Source of the DNA: Sandaracinaceae bacterium | GTDB lineage: Bacteria; Myxococcota_A; Polyangia; Polyangiales; Houyiibacteriaceae | Length of the DNA stretch: 16,693 bases | Direction: 5' to 3' | Assembly (NCBI GenBank): GCA_012514415.1 | Contig: JAAZAH010000301.1 | Coordinates: 1 to 16,693, forward strand | Part shown: positions 1-8,034 of the stretch, in pieces | How the letters are laid out: every line of letters starts with the position of its first letter | Numbering within the stretch: the first letter of the stretch is position 1 | The notes under the pieces: model-generated | What the model saw: the letters and a program-made list of their open reading frames with translations, nothing else | Told to the model about the DNA's origin: nothing | Databases searched by the model: none | Position numbers and translations under genes: made by a program

Positions 1-38
1 CAAAATGCGCTGATTTCCACTATCGTATCCGCAGAGCC

Positions 39-2699
39 ATGAGATCTTGGATTGCATCGACCCTCTCGCCCCTCGCGCCGCTCTTCGGGAGCTTCGTCGT
101 TCTACTCTTCGCCGGCTGCGTCGAGCTGCCGTCAACCCAGGTGATGGTGATCATCGACGCCGAGGAGGTGCCTCGCGAGCGCATCCAGAGCGTACGAATC
201 GTCGTCTACGGATCCGAGGAGGGCAGGGCCCCCGAACCGCGCGCCGAGATTGACCTCGACGCGCCCGAGTTTCCCCTCAGCCTCGCGCTCATCCCAGAGA
301 ACGACGATGAGACGCGTCAGTTCGGCATCGAAGCCTCTGGGCTCGGTGAGGAAAGCCATGTGCTCGCGATCGTGAGGGCGCGCGGCGCCTACGTCCGGCG
401 TGAAGCACGAACAGCGGTCCTTCGCTTTGAGGAGAGCTGTCTTGGCATCCTTGATTGCCATCCCGATGAAACCTGCTCGCTCGGCCGCTGCCTTGATGCA
501 GCGCTTCTCCCCGAGGATTATGGGACGCTCGAAAGGGATGGGAACTTCGCACTCCCCCCGTACACGGTCGCCGATCACTATACGATCCCGAACCATCAGC
601 CCTTCATCTTTAATCCGAGCGAAAACGATCGCGATCCTCAAGAGGAGGGCCTCGCGCTTGTCTCGGGTGAGGTCATTCGAGGGAGCGGTTCCATTGAGCT
701 TCTGCCGGATGGCAATTTCGAATACCGCTCGCCGGCCGGATATACGGGCGATGTCGAGGCCATCTATCTCGTGGCCAATCCCGCGGGGCTCCGCGCCCGA
801 GGTCTCATCCGGCTCACCGTTGTCGAGGGCGATCCGGATGGGATCGATCCGACCCTCGATAGCGATGATGACGGGATCCCCGATTGGATCGAGGTGCAGG
901 GGTGTACCGATCGCTACAACGCCGATACCGACGGCGATGGGATTCCGGACGGCATCGAGGATTGGAATGCCAATGGACGGGTGGATCGATACGAGACCGA
1001 TCCATGTAAGGCGGACAGCAAAGGTTACGGACTCTGCGACGGGGCGTACCGCGAGAGCGTGAATCTCGCCGAGCTCGGCTGCTCCGATTTTTCCGTGGTC
1101 TTTATCGATGCAAGTCGCGACGGACAGGTCGAGGCGGATGGCCGGAGCTGGGAGACGGCGTATCGAAGCCATAGCGAGGCCGTGAGCGATCTCCTCAACC
1201 GCGGCGCACAAATCGACGGACGGCAATTCTGGTTCCGCGCCGGTGAGTACGAGAGTCCGGCGATCGAGGTCTACGCACGTGGCGTCGAGGCTTATGGAGG
1301 CTTCGTTGGCGGCGAGCGATACCTTGCCGAGCGGCAATTCCCGCTCCTCAATGCTTCCTATCTACTGCGGAGCGCGGATCTCTACGCCCCTTCGGTGCGG
1401 ATCGACGATGCCGAATCCGTCGTCATCGATGGGTTTGCACTTCATGCGTACGATTCGATGCGTGATCCGTCGGCTGGGATCGATGCGTACGGAGTCGATG
1501 GGCTCGAGCTATTCAACCTCGCCATCGATGGGCTCGGAGCGGATGGAGACAACACCTTCGGCGATATTTCGCTCGAGAATGTGAACGGTCTTCATCTATC
1601 GCGTGTATTTCTCGCGGATACGGGAAGGAGCGCCTATCAGTTCATGACGCAATACATCCAGTTGAGTAACGTCGAAGGAAAGCTCGAAAATCTTCTACTG
1701 ATCGGCGACTATTCGGACATGTATTTCGACAGAGCTCCGCTTTGGTTCGAGACCTCGCACTCGCTCAAGATTACAGATTCCCGTTTCGTCACGGGCTCGC
1801 CACCAATCGGTGGCGAGCTCTACGAAGGCGCTGAGACGCAGGACACGCTGAGGTTTGAGTTTTCGAACTCAGCGATCGAGCAGTCGACCTATGGAATGGG
1901 CGCTCAAGCGCCGGGGATTCAGATCCTCCACTATCGCAGCGATCGAGCCGCCGAGGTGCGTTTTAGTAACCTCTCTTACGTGATCGATCCGGAAGATTTT
2001 CAAATGAGGTTTCTTGACTACGTCCTCTATTCCGAACAAATGGAAATCTCGAAGCCTCTCGACTTCGAACTCGCGCATATCACAACCTCTTCGGCGCCGC
2101 TCGTTGACTTCGCCTATCTCTCTCATGATGGCTCTCCGCTCCAAGCGCGAGCGTACAATATTGTCACGGAGCTCGAGGACCCCGGCGCGCCAGACGAAGT
2201 GAGTCGGCTGCTCAATGTGTCGTCCCCCGAGCCGTTCCATCCGGAAATTGCGGGCTACTGCTTTGGGCCCGCCGCTCACGATGTTCTCCATGGGATCGCG
2301 CTCATCCCGGAAAACTCGGCGTGCGGGGAGGGAGTGACCATCGATAGCCCGCCGCTCGCCGAAAGGATGGGCGCCCACTCTTTGGCGGAGACGACGGCGC
2401 ATTCCGATTGGCGCCCCGATCAAGGCGCGCCCGATCTTGGCTACCACGCGCACCTCGACGCGCCCCGCGTGCTCCGCGTCGAGGGCGAGATGCGAGGCGA
2501 TGAGTGCGGCTGGAGGATCGAAGCCCGCGGCGAGTGCTATCTCATCACTCCGTATCAGATCACGTGGGAATTCCAGCGCCTCCCCGCAAGCGGCTGGCTC
2601 TCGGCTACCGAAGGCGAAGGCTTTGGTTTGCTCTGCCTCGGCAATGGACCGCCCGTCTATCTGCGCTCCTTTTACGAACTGAGCGAGCCCTGCCTCTAG
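39..2699 (+). CDS. Large surface lipoprotein with Ig-like, Asp-rich TSP3-like and beta-helix regions
   Basis: 886 residues. The N-terminus is a lipoprotein signal: a hydrophobic stretch (about residues 12-26) ending in the lipobox FAGC, with Cys27 as the lipidated residue, so the mature protein should be anchored in the cell envelope, probably the outer membrane. Cys134, 140, 146 and 151 form a compact four-cysteine motif (CHPDETC, LGRC) of a kind common in myxobacterial surface lipoproteins. Residues about 175-262 look like a bacterial Ig/cadherin-like domain (DGNFEYRSPAGYTGD). Residues about 265-325 hold Asp-rich, probably calcium-binding, thrombospondin type 3-like repeats (DSDDDGIPDWIE, DTDGDGIPDGIEDWNANG). 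From about 354 (FIDASRDGQ, DGRSWETAY, YGGFVGGE) the sequence resembles the start of choice-of-anchor Q / right-handed beta-helix proteins. Ligand and role are unknown; adhesion or surface display is an inference. ATG 39 is chosen because the signal peptide follows directly; the frame stays open to the window edge. Confidence 0.85.
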   Translation: MRSWIASTLSPLAPLFGSFVVLLFAGCVELPSTQVMVIIDAEEVPRERIQSVRIVVYGSEEGRAPEPRAEIDLDAPEFPLSLALIPENDDETRQFGIEASGLGEESHVLAIVRARGAYVRREARTAVLRFEESCLGILDCHPDETCSLGRCLDAALLPEDYGTLERDGNFALPPYTVADHYTIPNHQPFIFNPSENDRDPQEEGLALVSGEVIRGSGSIELLPDGNFEYRSPAGYTGDVEAIYLVANPAGLRARGLIRLTVVEGDPDGIDPTLDSDDDGIPDWIEVQGCTDRYNADTDGDGIPDGIEDWNANGRVDRYETDPCKADSKGYGLCDGAYRESVNLAELGCSDFSVVFIDASRDGQVEADGRSWETAYRSHSEAVSDLLNRGAQIDGRQFWFRAGEYESPAIEVYARGVEAYGGFVGGERYLAERQFPLLNASYLLRSADLYAPSVRIDDAESVVIDGFALHAYDSMRDPSAGIDAYGVDGLELFNLAIDGLGADGDNTFGDISLENVNGLHLSRVFLADTGRSAYQFMTQYIQLSNVEGKLENLLLIGDYSDMYFDRAPLWFETSHSLKITDSRFVTGSPPIGGELYEGAETQDTLRFEFSNSAIEQSTYGMGAQAPGIQILHYRSDRAAEVRFSNLSYVIDPEDFQMRFLDYVLYSEQMEISKPLDFELAHITTSSAPLVDFAYLSHDGSPLQARAYNIVTELEDPGAPDEVSRLLNVSSPEPFHPEIAGYCFGPAAHDVLHGIALIPENSACGEGVTIDSPPLAERMGAHSLAETTAHSDWRPDQGAPDLGYHAHLDAPRVLRVEGEMRGDECGWRIEARGECYLITPYQITWEFQRLPASGWLSATEGEGFGLLCLGNGPPVYLRSFYELSEPCL

Positions 2700-2778
2700 T
2701 CCGGCATCTGAACGCACTGACGCACGTCGATCGTTTGCTACGAGGCGCTCGGCGTGCGTGCGCAATCAGACCTGACGC

Positions 2779-2810
2779 GAACCGCCCGCCGCGGCGCGGG
2801 AAAGCGGTTC
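2779..2810 (+). promoter_or_regulatory. GC-rich hairpin in the carB leader
   Basis: GAACCG (2779-2784) pairs with CGGTTC (2805-2810), and inside it CCCGC (2785-2789) pairs with GCGGG (2796-2800), leaving a six-base loop and a four-base bulge (AAAG, 2801-2804) on the 3' side. No T-run follows, so it is not a classical intrinsic terminator. It lies 80 bases downstream of the lipoprotein stop and 99 bases upstream of the carB ATG, so it could act as a 3'-end structure for the first gene or as a leader element for carB. Function is inferred from position only. Confidence 0.4.
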
Positions 2811-2848
2811 ACCCTCGCTTCACGTTGCGATCGGAGCCCTCCTCTGAT

Positions 2849-2859
2849 AAGTGCGGCTC
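2849..2859 (+). repeat. Copy 1 of 11-base repeat AAGTGCGGCTC
   Basis: The same 11 bases recur at 10814-10824 (inside the PDZ-protein gene) and 13343-13353 (upstream of that same gene). The latter two copies share 14 bases (10812-10825 and 13341-13354). Two of the three copies lie between genes although intergenic DNA is a small part of the window. No function is known to me. Confidence 0.4.
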
Positions 2860-2909
2860 ACCCTCGAAGCGCGCCGTCAACCACGCGCTTCCACGATGAA
2901 AACATATCT

Positions 2910-5900
2910 ATGCCGCGCCGGGACGACCTTCGACGAATTTTGATCATCGGCTCCGGGCCTATCGTTATCGGACAGGCCTGCGAATTCGATTATTCCGGAA
3001 CACAGGGGGCGAAGGCCCTCTCCGCCGATGGGTACGAGGTCATCCTCGTGAACTCGAACCCGGCGACGATCATGACCGATCCGGAGTTTGCCTTCCGGAC
3101 CTACGTCGAGCCGCTCGTCCCGGACGTGATCGAGACGATCATCGAGCGCGAGCGCCCCGATGCGCTCCTCGCAACGCTCGGAGGGCAGACGGCGCTGAAC
3201 CTCGCGCTTGCCCTCGATGAGCGCGGGACGCTCAAGAAATACGGAATCGAGCTCCTTGGAGCCAACATCGATGCCATCCGTAAGGGCGAGGAGCGCGAGC
3301 TCTTCAAAGACGCGATGGAGAAGATCGGCCTTGAATGTCCGCGCGCCGTCGTCGCACGCACGCTGGAGCAGGCCGAAGCGGCGATGGAGGAGATCGGCTT
3401 CCCGCTGATCCTTCGCCCAAGCCTTACAATGGGCGGCTCTGGCGGCGGCGTCGCATACAACCGCGAGGAGTTCGATCGCGCCATTCGCTGGGCGTTTAGC
3501 CAAAGCCCCGTCCACGAATGCCTCATCGAAGAGAGTCTCCTCGGCTGGAAGGAATACGAGCTCGAAGTCATCCGCGATCGCGCTGGCAACTTTGGCGTGA
3601 TTTGCACCATCGAAAACTTCGATCCGATGGGTGTGCATACCGGCGACTCCATCACCGTCGCGCCGGCCATGACGATGTCGCACCCGGAATTTCTCCGGCT
3701 CCGCGATGCGGGGAAGGCGATCATCGAAGAGATCGGCGTTGAGACCGGCGGCGCCAATATCCAGTTCTCGGTCAATCCCGACAACGGTCGCCTCGTCGTC
3801 ATCGAGATGAATCCGCGCGTCAGCCGCTCCTCGGCGCTCGCTTCGAAAGCCACCGGCTATCCGATCGCCAAGGTCGCTGCGAAGCTCGCCGTCGGCTATA
3901 CGCTCGATGAGGTCTCGAACGATCTCACGGGAGACTCGGCCGCATTCGATCCCGCCATTGATTACGTCGTTACCAAAATCCCGCGCTTTGCCTTCGAGAA
4001 GTTCCCCGGCGCCGATCCGCGCCTTACGACGCAGATGAAGTCCGTCGGGGAGGTGATGGCGATTGGACGAACCTTCAAAGAATCGCTCCAAAAGGCCTGC
4101 CGCTCCCTCGAGACGGGGAAGGACGGTCTCTCCTCACTGCTCGATCGCGTGGACTATCGCGAGATCGCCGAGCAGGTGCGGGCCATCTCGCACGAGGACG
4201 GACTCGCGGCGCTGAGCTCGGCTGCGCCGCGTGCCGATCTTCCGCCGCCAACTCAAGAAGAGCTCCGCGCCGCGCTTCTCGAGATCATTCGCGTTCCCTT
4301 GGGCGAGCGGCTTTTCTATCTGGGCGATGCGCTCCGCGTCGGCATCACGCCCGAAGAGATCCACCGCGCAACCGCCATCGATCCCTTCTTCATTCGGCAG
4401 CTCGAGGAGATCATCGATCAAGAGCGAGCGCTCGAAGAGAGCCGCGGGCGCGCGCTGAGCCGCGAGGAATTTTTCCGCGCCAAAGCGATGGGCTTCTCCG
4501 ATACGCAGATCGCGCGCGCGCGCGCTGAAGATCCGGCTGCGGTTCGCGAGGCTCGAAAGGCCCTCGGGGTCGTGCCCGTCTACGCGCGCGTCGACACGGT
4601 CGCAGGCGCAAGCCCCGCGAAGATGCCCTACCTCTACTCGACCTGGGGGGTTCGTTCCGAGGCCGAGCCGAGCGATCGCAAAAAGATCCTCATCCTCGGT
4701 GGCGGGCCGAACCGCATCGGCCAAGGAATCGAATTCGATTATTGCTGCGTCCACGCCTCATTCGCGCTCCGCGAGATGGGCTACGAGACCATCATGGTGA
4801 ACTGTAACCCCGAGACCGTCTCGACGGATTACGACACCTCCGATCGCCTCTACTTCGAGCCGCTCACCTACGAAGACGTGATGAATATCGTCGAGCTCGA
4901 GAAGCCGATCGGCGTGATCGTCCAATACGGTGGGCAAACGCCGCTCAAGCTCGCGGTGGGACTCAATCGGGCTGGGGTGCCCATCCTTGGCACGAGCGCC
5001 GACGCCATCGATCGCGCCGAAGATCGCGAACGCTTCGATGAGGTCCTCGAGATGCTTGGGCTTCGCAGGCCGCGCGGCGGCATCGCTCGGGGCGTGAAAG
5101 AGGCCTTCGAGGTCGCGGAATCGATTGGATATCCCGTCGTTGTTCGACCCAGCTACGTGCTCGGGGGGCGGGCGATGGAGATCGTTCATTCGCGCACCGA
5201 TCTCGCGCGCTATATGAAGATGGCGCTCGAAGCGCTCGAAGGCGCCGAGTCCCAGACGATCCTCATCGATGAATTCCTCCGTGATGCGATCGAGGTCGAC
5301 GTCGATTGCGTCGCCGATGGGGAACAAGTCGTGATTGGAAGCGTCGCACAGCACATCGAGGAGGCCGGCGTTCATAGCGGCGACTCCGCGCTCGTCCTTC
5401 CGGCCCATGCGCTTCCCGCCGAGGTCCTAGCGGCGATCCGCGCCAGCACCCGCGCACTCGCGCTCGAACTCGGCGTGGTGGGGCTGATGAACGTTCAATA
5501 TGCGGTACGCGGAAGCGCCGTCTACATCATCGAGGTGAACCCTCGTGCGAGCCGGACGGTTCCCTTCGTGGCAAAGAGCATCGGTAAGCCGCTTGCGAAA
5601 ATCGGCGCTCAGGTCATGGCCGGTAGAAAGCTTTCCGAGATCGGCTTCACCGAAGAGATCATCCCGGAGCATGTGGCCGTGAAGGAGAGCGTCTTCCCCT
5701 TTGCGAAATTCCCCGGCGTCGACACCATCCTCGGCCCCGAGATGCGTTCGACCGGCGAGGTGATGGGCATCGGATCGAGCTTCGCTGAAGCCTTTCATAA
5801 AGCGACGCTTGGAGCGAGTTCGGTGCTTCCGCATCAGGGACGCGTCTTCATCTCGGTGCGCGACGCCGATAAGCAGGCCGCATGCGAGCTCGGCCTTCGT

Positions 5901-6236
5901 CTAAAGCAGCTTGGTTTTACGCTCGTCGCCACATCCGGCACACAGCGCGCGCTCTCACGTGTCGGGGTCGAGGCCGAGGTCGTCCATAAAGTCGGCGAGG
6001 GCCGCCCCCATATTGTCGACCGCCTCCGCGATGGCGAGCTTGTGATGGTCGTGAACACGACCGAAGGGATCGAGACCATCCGCGACAGCCGCTCTCTCCG
6101 CCGTCAGACGATTATTGCGGGGATACCGTATTTTACGACGATCGCAGCCGCCATCGCTGCCGTCGAGGCCATCGCTCACCTCCGAAAACACCCCCTGACG
6201 GTGCAGTCCCTTCAGGAGTATCATGCGCTATCATGA
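2910..6236 (+). CDS. carB: Carbamoyl-phosphate synthase large subunit
   Basis: Makes carbamoyl phosphate from ammonia (delivered by CarA), bicarbonate and two ATP in the cytoplasm, feeding pyrimidine and arginine synthesis. 1108 residues from ATG 2910, close to the E. coli length of 1073. The start matches the family (MPRRDDLRRILIIGSGPIVI), whereas the upstream GTG 2754 would add 52 unrelated residues. No clear Shine-Dalgarno precedes it. The first synthetase half carries the ATP-grasp region and NPRVSRSSALASKATG. The second half begins near residue 590 (ILILGGGPNRIGQGIEFDY) and repeats the fold (NPRASRTVPFVAKS). From about residue 977 comes the MGS-like allosteric domain with TSGT, HKVGEGRPH and NTTEG, the regions that bind UMP/IMP in E. 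coli, so nucleotide control is probably retained. carA is not adjacent. The stop overlaps the next gene by four bases. Confidence 0.97.
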   Translation: MPRRDDLRRILIIGSGPIVIGQACEFDYSGTQGAKALSADGYEVILVNSNPATIMTDPEFAFRTYVEPLVPDVIETIIERERPDALLATLGGQTALNLALALDERGTLKKYGIELLGANIDAIRKGEERELFKDAMEKIGLECPRAVVARTLEQAEAAMEEIGFPLILRPSLTMGGSGGGVAYNREEFDRAIRWAFSQSPVHECLIEESLLGWKEYELEVIRDRAGNFGVICTIENFDPMGVHTGDSITVAPAMTMSHPEFLRLRDAGKAIIEEIGVETGGANIQFSVNPDNGRLVVIEMNPRVSRSSALASKATGYPIAKVAAKLAVGYTLDEVSNDLTGDSAAFDPAIDYVVTKIPRFAFEKFPGADPRLTTQMKSVGEVMAIGRTFKESLQKACRSLETGKDGLSSLLDRVDYREIAEQVRAISHEDGLAALSSAAPRADLPPPTQEELRAALLEIIRVPLGERLFYLGDALRVGITPEEIHRATAIDPFFIRQLEEIIDQERALEESRGRALSREEFFRAKAMGFSDTQIARARAEDPAAVREARKALGVVPVYARVDTVAGASPAKMPYLYSTWGVRSEAEPSDRKKILILGGGPNRIGQGIEFDYCCVHASFALREMGYETIMVNCNPETVSTDYDTSDRLYFEPLTYEDVMNIVELEKPIGVIVQYGGQTPLKLAVGLNRAGVPILGTSADAIDRAEDRERFDEVLEMLGLRRPRGGIARGVKEAFEVAESIGYPVVVRPSYVLGGRAMEIVHSRTDLARYMKMALEALEGAESQTILIDEFLRDAIEVDVDCVADGEQVVIGSVAQHIEEAGVHSGDSALVLPAHALPAEVLAAIRASTRALALELGVVGLMNVQYAVRGSAVYIIEVNPRASRTVPFVAKSIGKPLAKIGAQVMAGRKLSEIGFTEEIIPEHVAVKESVFPFAKFPGVDTILGPEMRSTGEVMGIGSSFAEAFHKATLGASSVLPHQGRVFISVRDADKQAACELGLRLKQLGFTLVATSGTQRALSRVGVEAEVVHKVGEGRPHIVDRLRDGELVMVVNTTEGIETIRDSRSLRRQTIIAGIPYFTTIAAAIAAVEAIAHLRKHPLTVQSLQEYHALS
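4511..4525 (+). repeat. CG dinucleotide tract inside carB
   Basis: Fifteen alternating C and G bases, encoding an alternating Ala/Arg stretch (QIARARAEDP) in the middle of CarB. It stays in frame. Such tracts can slip or adopt left-handed helix, but nothing here indicates a regulatory role. Confidence 0.5.
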
Positions 6237-7180
6237 AGGCGCTTATGAACGGACAGTACACGGCTCGCTTTCGGAGCGTCTCGCTCTTCCTCGCCCTCGG
6301 CGTGCTCGCGCTCTCTATCGTTGATTTCGGCGGGGCGGGCGCGCAACCTGGTTCAGACTTTGTTCATCACCGTCGCCTCTCGGTCGACGGACCCGATGGC
6401 GAGACGCAGACGGTCGCGTTGATCTTCCCGCGTCGCGCCGATCGCGCGATGGCGCCCCCGGAGGGCCGGTACGCTTTGATCGTGGCGCTTCACGATCTTC
6501 GCGGCGTCGAGCGCGGACCTCAGCGTGGAGCCATGGTTTTCAGCGTGAACTTCACGGTCCCGCTCACCTACGGCGCGCTCGAGCGCGGACGGCTCACGCG
6601 CCGTGATTTCAGTGGCTTCGTGACCGATGCTCACCTCGAGCTCCTGAACGCGGAACTTTCGAATTCTCCATTTTTGCCGCCGGTCATTGTCGCTCCCTAT
6701 CTTCCGGATCTCAGCGAAGCATCTGCCGAGGAATACGATCGCTACGCCAAATGGGTCGAAGAATCGCTTCTTCCGAGCGTGCGCGAGGCCTATCCCGGCG
6801 TTTCGCAGGAGCGGGCCGGGACGGGAATCGATGGCATCGAGATGGGGGGAAGGGCGGCACTCGAGATCGGACTCCGAGCGAAAGCATCGTTCTCGTCGGT
6901 CGGAGCGATCCAGCCGCTCCTCGACGCGAAGGCGGCCGAATCCCTCGCGAGCCGGGTGGATCCCGAGGCCGGGCAGCGCATTCGCCTGATGACGAGCGAG
7001 GAGGATCCGGGGAGAGCCGATGTGCTGAAGCTCTCACGCGCGCTCCGCGAGCGGGCCATTCCGCATGAGCTGGTCGATACGCCAGGGACGCGTGATATCG
7101 AGTATGGGCGCGGTCCCGGAAGCGTCGAGCTCCTTCGTTTCCATTCGCGTGTCCTTGAACGCGACGTGCTCCACGACTGA
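6233..7180 (+). CDS. Secreted esterase-like alpha/beta-hydrolase, probably catalytically dead
   Basis: 315 residues with a Sec signal peptide (hydrophobic about residues 16-31, likely cut after the AGA ending near residue 37). The layout follows the putative-esterase (esterase D / enterochelin-esterase-like) family: a central strand YALIVALHDL (about 80-89), a helix before the nucleophile elbow (YAKWVEESLLPSVREAYP, 171-188), and the elbow itself at GIDGIEMGG (198-206). In active members this reads G-x-S-x-G-G; here the Ser position is Glu203 (GAG at 6839-6841). The usual Gly-x-His near the C-terminus appears as PGTRD with Arg287. The acidic triad position may survive as Asp258 (TSEEDP). It therefore looks like a pseudoenzyme, perhaps a periplasmic binding or structural protein. 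ATG 6233 overlaps the carB stop (ATGA) and AGGAG sits at 6214-6218, a rather long distance. Met5 (6245) is an alternative start. Fold assignment is by motif reading only. Confidence 0.75.
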   Translation: MKALMNGQYTARFRSVSLFLALGVLALSIVDFGGAGAQPGSDFVHHRRLSVDGPDGETQTVALIFPRRADRAMAPPEGRYALIVALHDLRGVERGPQRGAMVFSVNFTVPLTYGALERGRLTRRDFSGFVTDAHLELLNAELSNSPFLPPVIVAPYLPDLSEASAEEYDRYAKWVEESLLPSVREAYPGVSQERAGTGIDGIEMGGRAALEIGLRAKASFSSVGAIQPLLDAKAAESLASRVDPEAGQRIRLMTSEEDPGRADVLKLSRALRERAIPHELVDTPGTRDIEYGRGPGSVELLRFHSRVLERDVLHD

Positions 7181-7203
7181 GCGTCGAGCGCGTCAGTCCG
7201 TTC

Positions 7204-7217
7204 GTGGGCTCTCCCAC
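7204..7217 (+). terminator. Small hairpin downstream of the esterase-like gene
   Basis: GTGGG (7204-7208) and CCCAC (7213-7217) form a five-base-pair stem with a CTCT loop, 24 bases after the stop at 7180. There is no T-run, so termination is doubtful; it may be a weak processing or pausing structure. The rest of 7181-7262 shows nothing else I can support. Confidence 0.2.
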
Positions 7218-7262
7218 ACCTCGCGAGCGACGCCCGCTTCGCGCTCTCCCTTCCCAACTCGC

Positions 7263-7267
7263 AGGAG
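7263..7267 (+). promoter_or_regulatory. Shine-Dalgarno AGGAG deciding a GTG start
   Basis: AGGAG lies 10 bases before GTG 7278. The alternative ATG at 7311 has no purine-rich site in front of it, so the GTG is preferred as the start of the hydroxylase gene. Confidence 0.55.
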
Positions 7268-7277
7268 ATCGGCGATA

Positions 7278-7988
7278 GTGTTCGGACTTTCATCCAAGCC
7301 AATAACCCTGATGTTTTCGACACCGCTCCTCATCCCGATCCTTATCATCTTCGGCTGCGCTTTCCTCGTCATGGGGAGCTGCATCGCGCTCTACGAGACC
7401 AAGAGCGATCTCCGCATCCATCCACAAAAAAAGCGAAAGCTCGAAGGTGCGGCGCTCTACGTCCGTGTCGGCTTGAATGGAGCGTTCTCGACCTCGATCA
7501 TCCTCGCCTTCGTTTTTCTCTTTGAAGGCGCCCTCGTAAGCCACGAGGCGAGCTCCCTAGGGCGGGCCGCGCTCGAAGGCCTCGGCATCCTCGTTCTTTA
7601 CGATTTTCTCTACTATTTCATGCACCGCTATCCCTTCCATCGCTGGGGGTGGTTCAAACGCGTGCACGCCGTCCATCATCGGGCCAAGACGCCTTCTGCA
7701 ATCGACAGTCTTTTCCTCCATCCCTTCGAAAATTTCGCAGGCCTTGCGCTTCTGATGCTTTGCGTCATGATCGTCGGTCCCGTGCATCCTTACGCGTTCA
7801 TCGCGGCGCTTTTTGTTCACGCGATGCTCAACATCATCGTGCACATGGGGATCGCCTCCGATCGCTTCCCCTTCCGCTATTTCTCGCTCCTTGCGCGAAA
7901 TCACGATAAACATCATTCCAGCATGCGCGCGGGCAATTACGCTTCGCTCACGCCAATCCCTGATAAGCTCTTTGGGACGGCGGAGTGA
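7278..7988 (+). CDS. Sterol desaturase / fatty acid hydroxylase family membrane protein
   Basis: 236 residues from GTG 7278 (225 from ATG 7311). Members of this family are integral membrane di-iron enzymes that hydroxylate or desaturate lipids such as sterols, carotenoids or fatty acyl chains. The three diagnostic histidine boxes are visible: H116-x4-H121 (HRYPFH), H130-x2-HH (HAVHH) and H209-x2-HH (HDKHH), with extra His148 and His189. Hydrophobic segments lie at about 16-38, 70-87, 99-114, 153-169 and 172-188. The typical lead-in LYDFLYYFMHR precedes the first box. The substrate cannot be told from sequence. It sits 97 bases after the pseudo-esterase and 46 bases before greA on the same strand, so it could be co-transcribed with either. 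It is shorter than many family members but contains the full catalytic core. Confidence 0.85.
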   Translation: MFGLSSKPITLMFSTPLLIPILIIFGCAFLVMGSCIALYETKSDLRIHPQKKRKLEGAALYVRVGLNGAFSTSIILAFVFLFEGALVSHEASSLGRAALEGLGILVLYDFLYYFMHRYPFHRWGWFKRVHAVHHRAKTPSAIDSLFLHPFENFAGLALLMLCVMIVGPVHPYAFIAALFVHAMLNIIVHMGIASDRFPFRYFSLLARNHDKHHSSMRAGNYASLTPIPDKLFGTAE

Positions 7989-8034
7989 GCCGCCGCATGG
8001 TTTCTCTCACGCTCCATGAGTGGATGAATCGATC

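Larger units (their letters stand above)
2700..2909 (+). promoter_or_regulatory. Intergenic region and probable 5' leader of carB
   Basis: 210 bases without a convincing gene. The carB reading frame stays open upstream to a GTG at 2754, but residues encoded there (rich in Arg, Ser and Pro) have no counterpart in CarB proteins, so I treat the stretch as leader or promoter DNA. It contains the hairpin at 2779-2810 and one copy of an 11-base repeat at 2849-2859. I could not identify a confident -35/-10 pair. Confidence 0.5.

Noticed and set aside
132..1337. Long minus-strand frame opposite the first lipoprotein
   Set aside because: It mirrors the codon bias of the plus-strand gene, has no recognisable domain or signal, and the plus-strand product has clear motifs.
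2849..2859. Haemophilus-type DNA uptake sequence
   Set aside because: The core AAGTGCGGT of that signal differs at the last base (AAGTGCGGC here), and only three copies occur.
2754..2909. N-terminal extension of CarB from GTG 2754
   Set aside because: The 52 added residues are Arg/Ser/Pro-rich and unlike any CarB N-terminus, while ATG 2910 begins exactly where the family does.
2877..4091. Minus-strand frame of 404 codons within carB
   Set aside because: Entirely covered by carB, which is unmistakable; the antisense product shows no known family.
7065..7277. Longer start for the hydroxylase gene at 7065
   Set aside because: It would overlap the pseudo-esterase by more than 100 bases and adds Ser/Arg-rich residues with no membrane or family character.
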